The notes: a model not told the origin generated them from the sequence alone. A stretch of DNA of 64,000 bases from Pusillimonas sp. UBA6240 (GCA_002441445.1 DJWC01000147.1:160027-224026); one strand, 5' to 3'; counted from the stretch's first letter, positions 27,987 through 36,445 are shown. Translations and numbers: made by a program.

Positions 27987-28011
27987 GCCCCGGGCGTCAG
28001 GGCCCCGGGGC
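27987..28011 (-). terminator. GC-rich hairpin between receptor and permease genes
   Basis: A perfect 8-base stem (GCCCCGGG at 27987-27994 with CCCGGGGC at 28004-28011) with a 9-base loop lies 15 bases past the receptor stop codon, in the 147-base gap before the first permease. There is no U-run. Hairpins at this place in ABC operons usually protect the receptor mRNA or attenuate the permease genes so that receptor is made in excess. Confidence 0.5.
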
Positions 28012-28025
28012 TGTAGCGTGCAGAA

Positions 28026-28850
28026 TTATTGGTTGTAGTAAGGAGATTTGCGGGGATCATGAAGCATGGGGCCTCCGAACCATTTTTCCCATTTTTCATC
28101 AATGAAGCCGTTCTTGTGCAGTTCCTTGATGATGCCGTTCAGGCGGTTCGCCAGCGAGGTGTTGCCCTTCTGGACGCCCATGCCGCAATAATAGACATCG
28201 ATCGGGGTCTGCATCATGTGCCACTTGACGTTTGCATGCTTGTTGGTGTGTTCGCGCATGAAGTCCAGTACGTCGATCATGGCGTCGGCGCGGCCTTGGG
28301 CGAGGGCGCGCACGGCGTCAGGGTAGTTGTCGAGCAGCAGAAGTTGCGCTTTGGGGAGCTGTTCCTGCACGAGCTTCACGGGGGTGGCGCCGCGCACCTC
28401 CACCATCCTGACCGACGAGTTGTTCAGGTCGGTCCATTCTTTATAGGGCTTGTCTTTGGTGGTGAGCACACCCAGCACTTCGGTATGTATCGGCACCGTG
28501 AAGTCGATGACCTTGGCGCGTTCGTCGGTGCGTGTCATGGCCCCCATGACGGCGTCGATCTTGTTGCTGATGACGAAGGGAATGCGGTCGGGCGAGCCGA
28601 CCGGTACGATTTCGAGCTTGACGCCCAGCATCTCGGCAATCTTTCGAGACACCTCGACGTCGAAGCCGTCTATCTCGTTTTTATCGTTGTAGACACCCAG
28701 CGGCGGAAAGTTGGGGTTGATACCCACGATCAGCTTCTTGCTGGCGATGACCTCGTCGAGACTGCGCGCCTCGGCCGATGCCGGACCCAAGGCGGCGATG
28801 GCTGTGCTGGCCATCACAAAAGCACCCAGAACTGCCTTGATTAGCTTCAT
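28026..28850 (-). CDS. Polar amino acid ABC transporter substrate-binding protein
   Basis: The 274-residue protein is started at ATG 28850 behind GGAGAAGAC; the frame extends upstream without a signal peptide. Residues 1-26 (MKLIKAVLGAFVMASTAIAA) are a signal peptide with a cut near SAEA. The mature part has the type 2 binding-protein pattern (LIVGINPNFPPLGV, EIDGFDVEVSRKIAEMLG, VMGAMTRTDERAKVIDFT). It is the first gene of the minus operon and defines what is imported; a cyclic or N-substituted amino acid is likely given the divergent enzymes. Confidence 0.9.
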   Translation of the reverse strand: MKLIKAVLGAFVMASTAIAALGPASAEARSLDEVIASKKLIVGINPNFPPLGVYNDKNEIDGFDVEVSRKIAEMLGVKLEIVPVGSPDRIPFVISNKIDAVMGAMTRTDERAKVIDFTVPIHTEVLGVLTTKDKPYKEWTDLNNSSVRMVEVRGATPVKLVQEQLPKAQLLLLDNYPDAVRALAQGRADAMIDVLDFMREHTNKHANVKWHMMQTPIDVYYCGMGVQKGNTSLANRLNGIIKELHKNGFIDEKWEKWFGGPMLHDPRKSPYYNQ

Positions 28851-28934
28851 TTGTCTTCTCCATGTAGGAATGAATCGGCTTGCCGCCCATTGATTGGAGG
28901 TACAAGCCACCTGCGTAATTCTTCTTGCCTTCTC

Positions 28935-28962
28935 GTGTACGATTCGTATACGATACGTACAC
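28935..28962. promoter_or_regulatory. 28-bp palindromic operator between divergent operons
   Basis: The outer arms GTGTACG (28935-28941) and CGTACAC (28956-28962) are exact complements, and the centre CGTATACG (28945-28952) is itself a perfect palindrome, with 3-base spacers between. The central ten bases TCGTATACGA resemble GntR/FCD operator cores (GT..AC). It lies 84 bases upstream of the importer operon and 81 bases upstream of the catabolic operon, so one bound regulator could control both. The GntR protein encoded at 24234 is the expected ligand-responsive binder. Confidence 0.65.
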
Positions 28963-29043
28963 TCTACGTTATGACAGTCAAAAAAGTCAAGCCTGATCGG
29001 TTAATTTTTTTGCTGAGCCGGGTCTAAAGCCAAGGTCGGAGAC

Positions 29044-29328
29044 ATGCGAATTACAAAGGGAGTGACCCGGGGCGAGCCGGTGTCGTTTACGTTCAACGGT
29101 GTGCGCTACTCGGGGTATGCCGGCGAGAGCGTCGCCGCCGCGCTGTTCGCCTCCGGCATGGCGCATCTGCGCGACAGCCCGCGCAACCACCAGCCGCGCG
29201 GCATGTTTTGCCTGATGGGCTCATGCCAGGAGTGCCTAGTCTGGGTCAACGGGCGCAAGGTGCCGGCCTGCCAGCAGCCTTTGGTTGAATCATTGCAGGT
29301 GTCTTCCATCAGCACAGAGGCGCCGTAA
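29044..29328 (+). CDS. Small (2Fe-2S) subunit of an HcnA/opine oxidase/HypO-type dehydrogenase
   Basis: The 94-residue protein has the plant-type 2Fe-2S pattern with Cys56, Cys61, Cys64 and Cys76 (FCLMGSCQEC and PAC). Small one-domain ferredoxins like this are the gamma subunit of three-part amine dehydrogenases (HcnA of hydrogen cyanide synthase, opine oxidase, D-hydroxyproline dehydrogenase). It starts at ATG 29044 behind GGAG and overlaps the next gene (TAATG). It passes electrons between the two flavin subunits encoded downstream. Confidence 0.88.
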   Translation: MRITKGVTRGEPVSFTFNGVRYSGYAGESVAAALFASGMAHLRDSPRNHQPRGMFCLMGSCQECLVWVNGRKVPACQQPLVESLQVSSISTEAP

Positions 29329-30764
29329 TGGATAAGATGGATAAGGACGTCGACCTCGTCGTGCTGGGCGCCGGGCCCGCGGGCGTCAATGCGGCGATCA
29401 CCGCTAACCGCCATGGCCTGAAGGTGGTGCTGGTGGATCAGAACCATGCGGCGGGCGGGCAGGTATTTCGCCCCATGCCCGAAACATTCACCCCATCCGG
29501 CGGCTCTGCAGCCCCTGGCGAAGGCGACGAGTTGCGCCAACGCCTCGCCCGCAGCCAGGTGCGCGTCTATTTCAACCATACGGTCTGGAACGTAAGCACG
29601 GATTTACGGGTCGATGCGGTCGGTCCCGACGGCCCGGTTCACTGGCGATGCAGGGCTCTGGTGGTCGCCTCCGGAACGACCGAGCGTGTCGTGCCGTTTC
29701 CCGGCTGGACCCTGCCCAATGTGATGGGGCTTGCGGCCGCCACCATTTTGTTGAAGTCTCAAAAGATGCTGCCCGGCGCGGATACTTTGGTAGCGGGCTG
29801 CGGGCCTTTGTTGACGGCGGTGGCCGCGGGTATTGTGGACGGGGGCGGCAGGGTCGCGGCGCTGGTCGACGCGGCGCCCCGGTCCGCCTGGCTGAAAGCT
29901 TCGCCGGCCATGGTTTCCCGTCCCGACTTGATGTGGCAGGGGGTGAAGTGGCTGGCGCAGATCAAAACCGCAGGCATCCCGATATTCTCCGCGCATGCGA
30001 TAGAAAAAGTCGAGGCGGTCGATGGCCGGCTGCGCGCCACGCTTGCGCCTGTGGATAGCGACAGGCGTATTGGCGGGGGCGAACGGCATGCGGTGCATGC
30101 CGATGCGGTGGTGGTTGGCAATGGCTTGGTGCCGGGCACGGATGTGACCCGGCTGCTGCGGGCCGAGCACACGTTCAACAGAAAACTGGGCGGCTGGGTG
30201 GCGGTGACCGACGAGTACTGCCGCACTTCCGTTCCCGGCCTATATGCCGCCGGGGATGGCTGCGGGATTTCGGGGGCCGCCGCGGCCATTCATCATGGCG
30301 AGCTTGCGGGCCTGGCGGTCGCGCATGACCTGGGCAGTCTGGATGAGCATTCTTTCGAACGCGAGGCCGCGGCGGTACAGCGCCGCCTGAGCAAGGCCAG
30401 AAGATTCGGGCAGGCGATGGGAGCGCTGATGGCCTTGCCGAGCCGCCAGGTTGAAACCATCGCGCCGGATACCGTGGTCTGTCGCTGCGAGGATGTCACT
30501 CGCGCAGAAATCGACGCCGCCGTCGCCGGCGGCGCGCGCGACATGAACCAGCTCAAGGCCTGGACGCGCTGCGGGATGGGGCCATGCCAGGGGCGCAGCT
30601 GCGGCGATGTGGCGGCAGAGCTGGCGGCGCTGAAGGCGGGTTGCGGGCGCAGCGAGGTCGGTTTCTTTACCGGCCGCGCGCCCTTGCGGCCGGTCTCTTT
30701 GGAGCAGCTGACCGGGGATTACGACTATGCCGATATACCTTTGCCCAAGGCGGCTCCTCTATGA
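29328..30764 (+). CDS. FAD/NAD(P)-binding subunit of an HcnB/OoxA/HypO-type dehydrogenase
   Basis: The 478-residue protein opens with LVVLGAGPAGVNAAITA (FAD loop, residues 10-27) and has a second nucleotide loop near GADTLVAGCGPLLTAVAAG. The C terminus carries a BFD-like iron-sulfur region with CRCEDVTRAEI and CGMGPCQGRSC. This domain set is that of the alpha/OoxA/HcnB subunit. Translation is coupled to both neighbours: TAATG before and ATGA after. Confidence 0.9.
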   Translation: MDKMDKDVDLVVLGAGPAGVNAAITANRHGLKVVLVDQNHAAGGQVFRPMPETFTPSGGSAAPGEGDELRQRLARSQVRVYFNHTVWNVSTDLRVDAVGPDGPVHWRCRALVVASGTTERVVPFPGWTLPNVMGLAAATILLKSQKMLPGADTLVAGCGPLLTAVAAGIVDGGGRVAALVDAAPRSAWLKASPAMVSRPDLMWQGVKWLAQIKTAGIPIFSAHAIEKVEAVDGRLRATLAPVDSDRRIGGGERHAVHADAVVVGNGLVPGTDVTRLLRAEHTFNRKLGGWVAVTDEYCRTSVPGLYAAGDGCGISGAAAAIHHGELAGLAVAHDLGSLDEHSFEREAAAVQRRLSKARRFGQAMGALMALPSRQVETIAPDTVVCRCEDVTRAEIDAAVAGGARDMNQLKAWTRCGMGPCQGRSCGDVAAELAALKAGCGRSEVGFFTGRAPLRPVSLEQLTGDYDYADIPLPKAAPL

Positions 30765-31918
30765 CGAGCACACTGGACGTTGTGAATCCGGCCGACAGGC
30801 CGTTCGACGCGGCGGTGATCGGCGCCGGCGTCATGGGATGTTCGACGGCCTTCCACTTGGCACAGGGCGGCATGAAGGTGGCCTTGATCGATCGCGGCCA
30901 GCTCTGCCGCGAGGCATCGGGAGTGAACGCCGGCACCTTGACGCTGCACATGACCCGTGCTGCCCTGGTTCCCTATGCCATGAAAGCATGGGAAATGTGG
31001 ATGACGGCGGAACAGTGGCTGGGCGCCGGCGTGCTCGCGACCCATGTGCCCGGCCTGACGCTGGCATTTACCGAGGCGGAGTGCGAAATGCTCGAACAGC
31101 GGGCTGCCGCCAGGCGCGAGTATGGCGCGAACATCAACATCCTGACGCCGCAGCAGGCGCTGGAAGTCGAGCCGGGGCTCAATCCGCGTCTGCTCAAGGC
31201 TGCGCACTGCGATATCGATGGCTTTGCCACGGCCTATCTTACCGGGCGTGCCTTCAGGCAAGGGCTGGACGCACAGCAAGTGGCGCTGTATGAAAACCTT
31301 CCAGTCGAAGCCGTGGATCGCCGCAATGGCGTGTTCCGGATCAGCTGCCGCGGAGGGCGGGTGCTGCACGCGAGGCGCATCGTTTTGGCCGGCGGGGTAT
31401 GGATAGAGCCGATGCTTGCCTGGCTGGGGGTGAGGATCCCGATCAAGACGCTCATCAACCAGTTGAGCATCACCGAAAGAATGCGGCCCGTAATGCGCAC
31501 CGTCATGAGCGTGGCCAACGGCCTGCTATCGCTCAAGCAGTTCGCAAACGGAACCATATTGATAGGCGGGGGCTGGCAGGGCATCGGCGACCGTGAACGC
31601 GGCGGCGTCGAAGCCATCCCGGAAAACCTCATCGGCAACATGCGGCTGGCGCGCTACGTCGTCCCCGCGATGTCGGAAGGCCGCATTGCGCGCATCTGGC
31701 TTGGGCTGGAGGCCGAAACAGCCGATGCCATGCCGATCATCGGCGACGTGCCCGGGGTGGAGGACGCCTATGTCGTCGGGAGCGCCCACTCCGGTTACAC
31801 CAGCGGGCCGTTCATGGGGAAGATCATCGCACAGTACATCCTGGGCCGACAGCCCGAGATGCCTTTATTTGATCCCGCCCGCCTGCTCAGTAGGCATCCG
31901 GGCAATGAGGAAGCTTAA
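30761..31918 (+). CDS. DAO-family FAD subunit of an HcnC/OoxB/HypO-type dehydrogenase
   Basis: The 385-residue protein is started at ATG 30761, in an ATGA overlap with the previous gene. It has AAVIGAGVMGCSTAFHLAQ (FAD loop, residues 17-35), GVNAGTL, and a late GSAHSGYTSGPFMGK FAD segment. The family oxidises the C-N bond of amino or imino acids (glycine/sarcosine/D-amino acid oxidase fold). In the three-subunit complex it is the catalytic beta subunit that oxidises the substrate. Candidate substrates are D- or cyclic amino acids. Confidence 0.9.
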   Translation: MTSTLDVVNPADRPFDAAVIGAGVMGCSTAFHLAQGGMKVALIDRGQLCREASGVNAGTLTLHMTRAALVPYAMKAWEMWMTAEQWLGAGVLATHVPGLTLAFTEAECEMLEQRAAARREYGANINILTPQQALEVEPGLNPRLLKAAHCDIDGFATAYLTGRAFRQGLDAQQVALYENLPVEAVDRRNGVFRISCRGGRVLHARRIVLAGGVWIEPMLAWLGVRIPIKTLINQLSITERMRPVMRTVMSVANGLLSLKQFANGTILIGGGWQGIGDRERGGVEAIPENLIGNMRLARYVVPAMSEGRIARIWLGLEAETADAMPIIGDVPGVEDAYVVGSAHSGYTSGPFMGKIIAQYILGRQPEMPLFDPARLLSRHPGNEEA

Positions 31919-32847
31919 TGTTCACAGGTAAAAAAGAAAACTTCAATGGCATTTACGCCGCAACGGTTTGCCCGTTCACCGCGGATGGCCAGATCGATGA
32001 AGAAGCCCTTGCCAAGCATATCGGCGACGTTTCATCCGTCGACGGCATTGTCGGCTTGCTGATCAATGGGCATGCGGGCGAAAACTTCTCCCTGAATCGG
32101 CACGAGAAGCGGCGCGTCGTCGAGATCGCCCATGAAGTGTGCGGCGAGCGTTCGATACTGATCAATGGCATCAACGCGGAAAACAGCTTTGACGCGCGGC
32201 GGGACACGGCCGAGGCCCAGGCGGCGGGGGCCGACATCGCCCTGATCTTTCCGCCATTCTCTTGGGCGCTGTCGCATACGACTGAAATGGCGGTACGGCA
32301 CCACACGATCGCCAACGAGGCCGCGCAGATGCCCATCATGTTGTACCAGGCGGGAGTGAATGCCGGGGCCATGGCATACAGCCACGCGACGCTCGAAGCG
32401 CTGGTGCGCTTGCCCAATGTCGTGGGCATCAAGGAAGGCAGCTGGGAAACCAGCGCATATGAAGGCAACAGGGCGCTGGTCAAACGGGTGGCGCCGCATG
32501 TCGCCGTCATGGCATCGGGCGACGAGCACTTGTTCACCTGCTTTGTATTGGGCTCCGAAGGCAGCCTGGTCAGCCTGGCCATCGTGATTCCGGAAATCAT
32601 CGTGGGCCTGGATCGCGCGGTTCGCGCGGGCGATCTGGCGCATGCGCAGGCGCTCAACGCACGCATCTACCCGCTGGCCAAGGCCATATACGGCGCCAAC
32701 CCGGGCGGGTATGCGAATGCCAGGCTCAAGGCCTGCCTGAAACTGCTGGGCCGTATCAAGAATGATGCGGCGCGCGCGCCGATATGCACATTGCCGAAAA
32801 ACGAAATCGATATGCTCGAACAGGCCTTGAAAGCGGCCGGGCTTTGA
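31918..32847 (+). CDS. DapA-family (dihydrodipicolinate synthase/NAL superfamily) enzyme
   Basis: The 309-residue TIM-barrel enzyme has the Schiff-base Lys172 in VVGIKEGSW and Tyr143 in IMLYQAG. The usual N-terminal GTTGE motif is replaced by INGHAGENF, typical of divergent members such as 1-pyrroline-4-hydroxy-2-carboxylate deaminase and sugar-acid dehydratases. In hydroxyproline clusters a member of this family follows a HypO-like dehydrogenase, and the same order is seen here. The start codon overlaps the preceding stop (TAATG). Confidence 0.88.
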   Translation: MFTGKKENFNGIYAATVCPFTADGQIDEEALAKHIGDVSSVDGIVGLLINGHAGENFSLNRHEKRRVVEIAHEVCGERSILINGINAENSFDARRDTAEAQAAGADIALIFPPFSWALSHTTEMAVRHHTIANEAAQMPIMLYQAGVNAGAMAYSHATLEALVRLPNVVGIKEGSWETSAYEGNRALVKRVAPHVAVMASGDEHLFTCFVLGSEGSLVSLAIVIPEIIVGLDRAVRAGDLAHAQALNARIYPLAKAIYGANPGGYANARLKACLKLLGRIKNDAARAPICTLPKNEIDMLEQALKAAGL

Positions 32848-32865
32848 CCAACTGCTGGAGACACC

Positions 32866-34275
32866 ATGCCTACACTCATACGTAACGGACGCATCATCAC
32901 CGCCGTCGACAACTACATCGCCGACATCCTGCTGGAAAACGGGCGCATTCAGGCCATCGGGCAGTCGCTGCCTGTGGGCGCGGACGTGACCGTGGTCGAC
33001 GCGCAGGGCTTGTATGTCCTTCCCGGCGGGGTCGACTGCCACACCCATATGGAGAACACCTTCGGCGATTCGACGACCTGCGATACTTTCGAATCCGGAA
33101 CCAAGGCGGCTGCGTTCGGCGGCACGACGACCATTATTGATTTTGCTTTTCAGAACAAGGGTACCACCCCCCTGGAAGCCATAGCCCGCGCGCAAGCGAC
33201 CGCCAGCGATAAAGCCAGCATCGATTACGGCTTTCACGTGATCGTCACGCACGTCGATGACAACGTGCTCGAAGACATGAAAATCGCCATACGCCACGAG
33301 GGCGTGAGCAGCTTCAAAATGTTCATGGCTTACCCGAACACGGTGATGGTCGACGATGCCGCCATTTTCAGGGCCATGCGCATGGTGGGCCAGCATGGCG
33401 GCATGGTCGCCCTGCACGCCGAGAACGGCACGATCATTGAACTATTGATCAAAGAGGCGCTGGAAAAAGGCCATACATCGCCGCGCTATCACGGCCTGAC
33501 ACGGCCGGCCCTAATGGAAGGCGAAGCCACGCATCGGGGCATCCGCCTGGCGGAGCTGGCCGAAGCCCCGGTGTATTTCGTGCACCTGTCAGCCAAAGAA
33601 GCGCTGAAGCACGTCGTTGAAGCACGCGACCTAGGCATACCGGTATTCGCCGAAACCTGCCCCCACTACTTGTTCTTTGACGACTCGGAGTACGAGAAGG
33701 AAGGTTTTGATGTGGCGCGGTATGTAATGAGCCCGCCCCTGCGCGATAAAGAATCGCAGAAGGCATTGTGGACGGCGCTTAAAACCGACGACCTGCAGCT
33801 TGTTTCCACCGATCACTGCCCTTTCTGCATGAAAGAAGGCCACCTCGGCCGCGTGCGCCAGAAGCCTTATGGCAAGGACGATTTTTCACGCATACCGAAT
33901 GGCGTGCCCGGCGTCGAAACCCGCATGACGGTGATTTACGATGGCGGAGTGCGCCAGAACAGGATAACGCTGAACCGGTTTGTCGAGCTGACCTCGACTG
34001 CGCCCGCCAAGCTGTTCGGGCTGTTCCCGCGCAAAGGCATCATCGCCGTGGGCAGCGATGCCGACATTGTGCTGTTCGATCCGAACGAATGCCACACGAT
34101 CTCGGCCCATACGCACCACAGCAACTGCGATTACACGCTGTTCGAAGGAAAGCATGTGCATGGGCGCGTGAAAAAGGTGTTTTTGCGCGGCGAGATGATC
34201 GTCGACGGCGACCAGTGGCTGGGTAAGCCCGGAAGCGGCCAATTCGTCAAGCGCGGCGAAGTGGGCGGATACTAG
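32866..34275 (+). CDS. Dihydropyrimidinase / D-hydantoinase
   Basis: The 469-residue amidohydrolase has DCHTHME with His59 and His61, the carboxylated Lys151 in SSFKMFMAY, and the TDHCPF segment with the last metal ligand region. The length matches D-hydantoinases (460-480 residues), which open cyclic diamides such as dihydrouracil and 5-substituted hydantoins. It starts at ATG 32866 after TGGAGA. Next to an M20 hydrolase it suggests a two-step release of an amino acid from a hydantoin-like compound. Confidence 0.92.
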   Translation: MPTLIRNGRIITAVDNYIADILLENGRIQAIGQSLPVGADVTVVDAQGLYVLPGGVDCHTHMENTFGDSTTCDTFESGTKAAAFGGTTTIIDFAFQNKGTTPLEAIARAQATASDKASIDYGFHVIVTHVDDNVLEDMKIAIRHEGVSSFKMFMAYPNTVMVDDAAIFRAMRMVGQHGGMVALHAENGTIIELLIKEALEKGHTSPRYHGLTRPALMEGEATHRGIRLAELAEAPVYFVHLSAKEALKHVVEARDLGIPVFAETCPHYLFFDDSEYEKEGFDVARYVMSPPLRDKESQKALWTALKTDDLQLVSTDHCPFCMKEGHLGRVRQKPYGKDDFSRIPNGVPGVETRMTVIYDGGVRQNRITLNRFVELTSTAPAKLFGLFPRKGIIAVGSDADIVLFDPNECHTISAHTHHSNCDYTLFEGKHVHGRVKKVFLRGEMIVDGDQWLGKPGSGQFVKRGEVGGY

Positions 34276-34294
34276 GCCGGGGGCGGATAGCGAC

Positions 34295-35539
34295 ATGACT
34301 TCTAAGACAGTAAATAATCGCCTTGCGGATTGGGTAGACCAGAATTTCGGCGAAGAGGTCGCCTTTCTGCAGAAGCTGGTGCAGATTCCGACCGATACGC
34401 CGCCTGGCGACAACGCCCCTTATGCGCTGGCGGTGGCTGGCATGCTGGAACGATGGGGCTGGCGAGTCAGCAGGCACCCAGTGCCCGCCGAGCGCGTGCA
34501 GGCCTACGGCATGAAGAGCATCACCAACCTGGTGATCAGGCGCCAATACGGCGAAGGGCCGACTGTTGCGCTCAACGCGCATGGCGATGTGGTGCCTCCC
34601 GGTGACGGATGGAGCTTCCCGCCTTACGGCGGCGAGGTGCATGACGGACGGCTCTATGGCCGCGCCGCGGCCGTATCCAAAAGCGATTATGCGACCTACC
34701 TGTTTGCGGTGCGCGCGCTAGAAGCGTCCGGGATCCCGTTAAAGGGGGCGATCGAACTGCACTTCACCTGCGACGAGGAGTTCGGCGGCCTGCTGGGGCC
34801 GGGCTGGCTGCTTGAGGAAGAGCTGGTCAAGCCCGATTTCGCCATTTGCGCCGCGTTTAGTTATGCCGTGGTGATGGCCCATAACGGCTGCCTGCAATTC
34901 GAGATAACGGTCAATGGCAAAGCCACGCATGGGGCGGTGCCGCATACAGGGCATGACGCATTGCGCGCAGCCAGCAAGATCCTGGATGCGATCTACGCGC
35001 AGGCCGATAAGCTGAATACAGTCAGTTCTTCGGTAGAGGGCATCGACCATCCCACCATGATCGTCGGCCAGATCATGGGCGGCACCAATACCAATGTCGT
35101 GCCTGGCCAGGTGGTGCTGAAGATGGATCGGCGCATGATCCCGGAAGAAGACCCGGCGCAGGTCGAACAGGACGTGCGTTCCATGATCGAGCGCGCGGTG
35201 CAAGGCCTGGATGGCATCCGTGTCGAGATCCGCCGCCTACTGTTGGCGAACGCGTTGCGGCCATTGCCCGGACATGAAAAGCTGGTATCGGCCATCCAGC
35301 AGGCTGCCAAAACGGTACTGGGGGAGGATATCCCCGCGGTGGGAACGCCGCTGTATGCGGATGCCCGCCTGTATGCTGAGCGCGGGATACCTGTCGTGAT
35401 GTACGGCGCCGGCCCGCGCACCCTGCTCGAATCCAATGCGAAGCGCGCCGACGAGAACATAGCCCTGGAAGACCTGCGGCGCGCCACCAAAGTCATCGGC
35501 ATGGCGCTGGCGACCCTGCTCGCAGCGGACGGGCGCTGA
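34295..35539 (+). CDS. M20-family metallohydrolase
   Basis: The 414-residue enzyme shows LNAHGDVVPPGDGW (metal His and Asp), GRAAAVSKSD (second metal Asp region; usual form is GRGxxDxKG), CDEEFGG (catalytic Glu pair) and a dimerisation domain with THGAVPHTGHDA. Members remove acyl, carbamoyl or succinyl groups from amino acids (ArgE, DapE, L-carbamoylase). The altered GRAAAVSKSD region may indicate a different substrate. It is the last gene of the operon and probably acts after the hydantoinase. Confidence 0.85.
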   Translation: MTSKTVNNRLADWVDQNFGEEVAFLQKLVQIPTDTPPGDNAPYALAVAGMLERWGWRVSRHPVPAERVQAYGMKSITNLVIRRQYGEGPTVALNAHGDVVPPGDGWSFPPYGGEVHDGRLYGRAAAVSKSDYATYLFAVRALEASGIPLKGAIELHFTCDEEFGGLLGPGWLLEEELVKPDFAICAAFSYAVVMAHNGCLQFEITVNGKATHGAVPHTGHDALRAASKILDAIYAQADKLNTVSSSVEGIDHPTMIVGQIMGGTNTNVVPGQVVLKMDRRMIPEEDPAQVEQDVRSMIERAVQGLDGIRVEIRRLLLANALRPLPGHEKLVSAIQQAAKTVLGEDIPAVGTPLYADARLYAERGIPVVMYGAGPRTLLESNAKRADENIALEDLRRATKVIGMALATLLAADGR

Positions 35540-35560
35540 CGCGATCCATCGCTCGCACGA

Positions 35561-35613
35561 GCGTTTTCAGCATGCCGCCCATGCGGCAGCGGCCAGCGGC
35601 ATGCCGAAAACGC
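35561..35613. terminator. Long hairpin at the end of the catabolic operon
   Basis: The 18-base arms 35561-35578 and 35596-35613 pair with a single mismatch (A opposite C at position 9), separated by 17 bases. The left arm begins GCGTTTTC and the right ends GAAAACGC. It lies 21 bases past the M20 stop codon. No long U-run follows, so it could be a Rho-assisted or processing hairpin rather than a textbook terminator. Confidence 0.6.
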
Positions 35614-35682
35614 CATGTCAACGCTATTCAGAGGCATTCCGCCGACACCAAAACAAGCCTGCTAAAACAAAACACTTGATTT

Positions 35683-35694
35683 AAACGGTCGTTT
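35683..35694. promoter_or_regulatory. Candidate TetR operator
   Basis: AAACG (35683-35687) and CGTTT (35690-35694) form an inverted repeat around 2 bases, inside an AT-rich stretch. The centre lies about 55 bases upstream of the TetR start codon, where an autoregulated TetR would bind. Confidence 0.45.
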
Positions 35695-35743
35695 GAAAAT
35701 AGAATCAGGCCTTCAGCTATCGTCGGGTGCATGGCCTACGCAT

Positions 35744-36445
35744 ATGTCGACCTCGGAAAACAGGTTAAAGAAAGAAGCCGATACCAGAGCCAGGATCATT
35801 CAAGCGGCTATTGAATTGTTTGGAGAGAAGGGAGTAGACAGGGTTTCTCTCAGGGAGCTCACGGCTCATGCCTCGGTCAATGTCGCCTCGGTCAATTACC
35901 ACTTTGGCAGCAAAGAGGGCCTGGCGGAAGCCGTATTCGAAAAACTTGCGCATGAAGTCAACAGCCGCCGGACCGAGGAACTCGAAGCCCTGCTGAAGCG
36001 TAGCGGCCACAGGCAGGCCCGCCTGGAAAACATAATCGATATTTTTATGAAGCCGTATTTTGACGCGGCTTCCCGCCGTACCGGCGCATTGCTGGCGCAG
36101 ATGATACTTCGGCACCGGATCGCGCCGACACAGGCCACCAACCGCATCATCGCCGAACACTTCGATCCTATGGCAACGCGCTTTATCGACGCCATGGCGC
36201 AAACCAGCCCGTCGGTGAATCGAGATGAGTTCTACTGGCGCTATATCTTCATGGTCAGCTCGATCGTACTCACCATTACCGACAACTCCACGGCTAATCG
36301 CCTTTCCCGGCTTTCCAAAGGCCGGGCGGACGCGAACGACGGCGAAAAAATGGCCCGGGCGCTTCGCTGTTTTCTCGTGGGGGCGTTGCAAGCGCCCGTT
36401 CCGGCTTCCCGGCGAACATCGGCGAACGTCAGCGTCAGTAAATAA
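35744..36445 (+). CDS. TetR-family transcriptional regulator
   Basis: The 233-residue protein is started at ATG 35744 (MSTSENRLKKEADTRARI); an earlier frame start at 35693 would run through the operator. The helix-turn-helix is at residues 18-62 (AIELFGEKGVDRVSLRELTAHASVNVASVNYHFGSKEG). The ligand part contains an HRIAPTQATNRIIAEHF segment like that of the CecR/AcrR-like TetR_C subgroup. It precedes the Bug, fumarylacetoacetase and cupin genes and probably controls them. Confidence 0.9.
   Translation: MSTSENRLKKEADTRARIIQAAIELFGEKGVDRVSLRELTAHASVNVASVNYHFGSKEGLAEAVFEKLAHEVNSRRTEELEALLKRSGHRQARLENIIDIFMKPYFDAASRRTGALLAQMILRHRIAPTQATNRIIAEHFDPMATRFIDAMAQTSPSVNRDEFYWRYIFMVSSIVLTITDNSTANRLSRLSKGRADANDGEKMARALRCFLVGALQAPVPASRRTSANVSVSK

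Noticed and set aside
29044..31918. Calling the three-subunit dehydrogenase hydrogen cyanide synthase (HcnABC)
   Set aside because: The fold and subunit order agree, but the DapA, hydantoinase and transporter neighbours fit amino or imino acid catabolism; opine oxidase and HypO share the same layout.
32032..33417. Minus-strand frame of 461 codons opposite the DapA-family and hydantoinase genes
   Set aside because: His/Asp/Arg-rich antisense text with no domain and no ribosome site; both sense genes have intact catalytic motifs.
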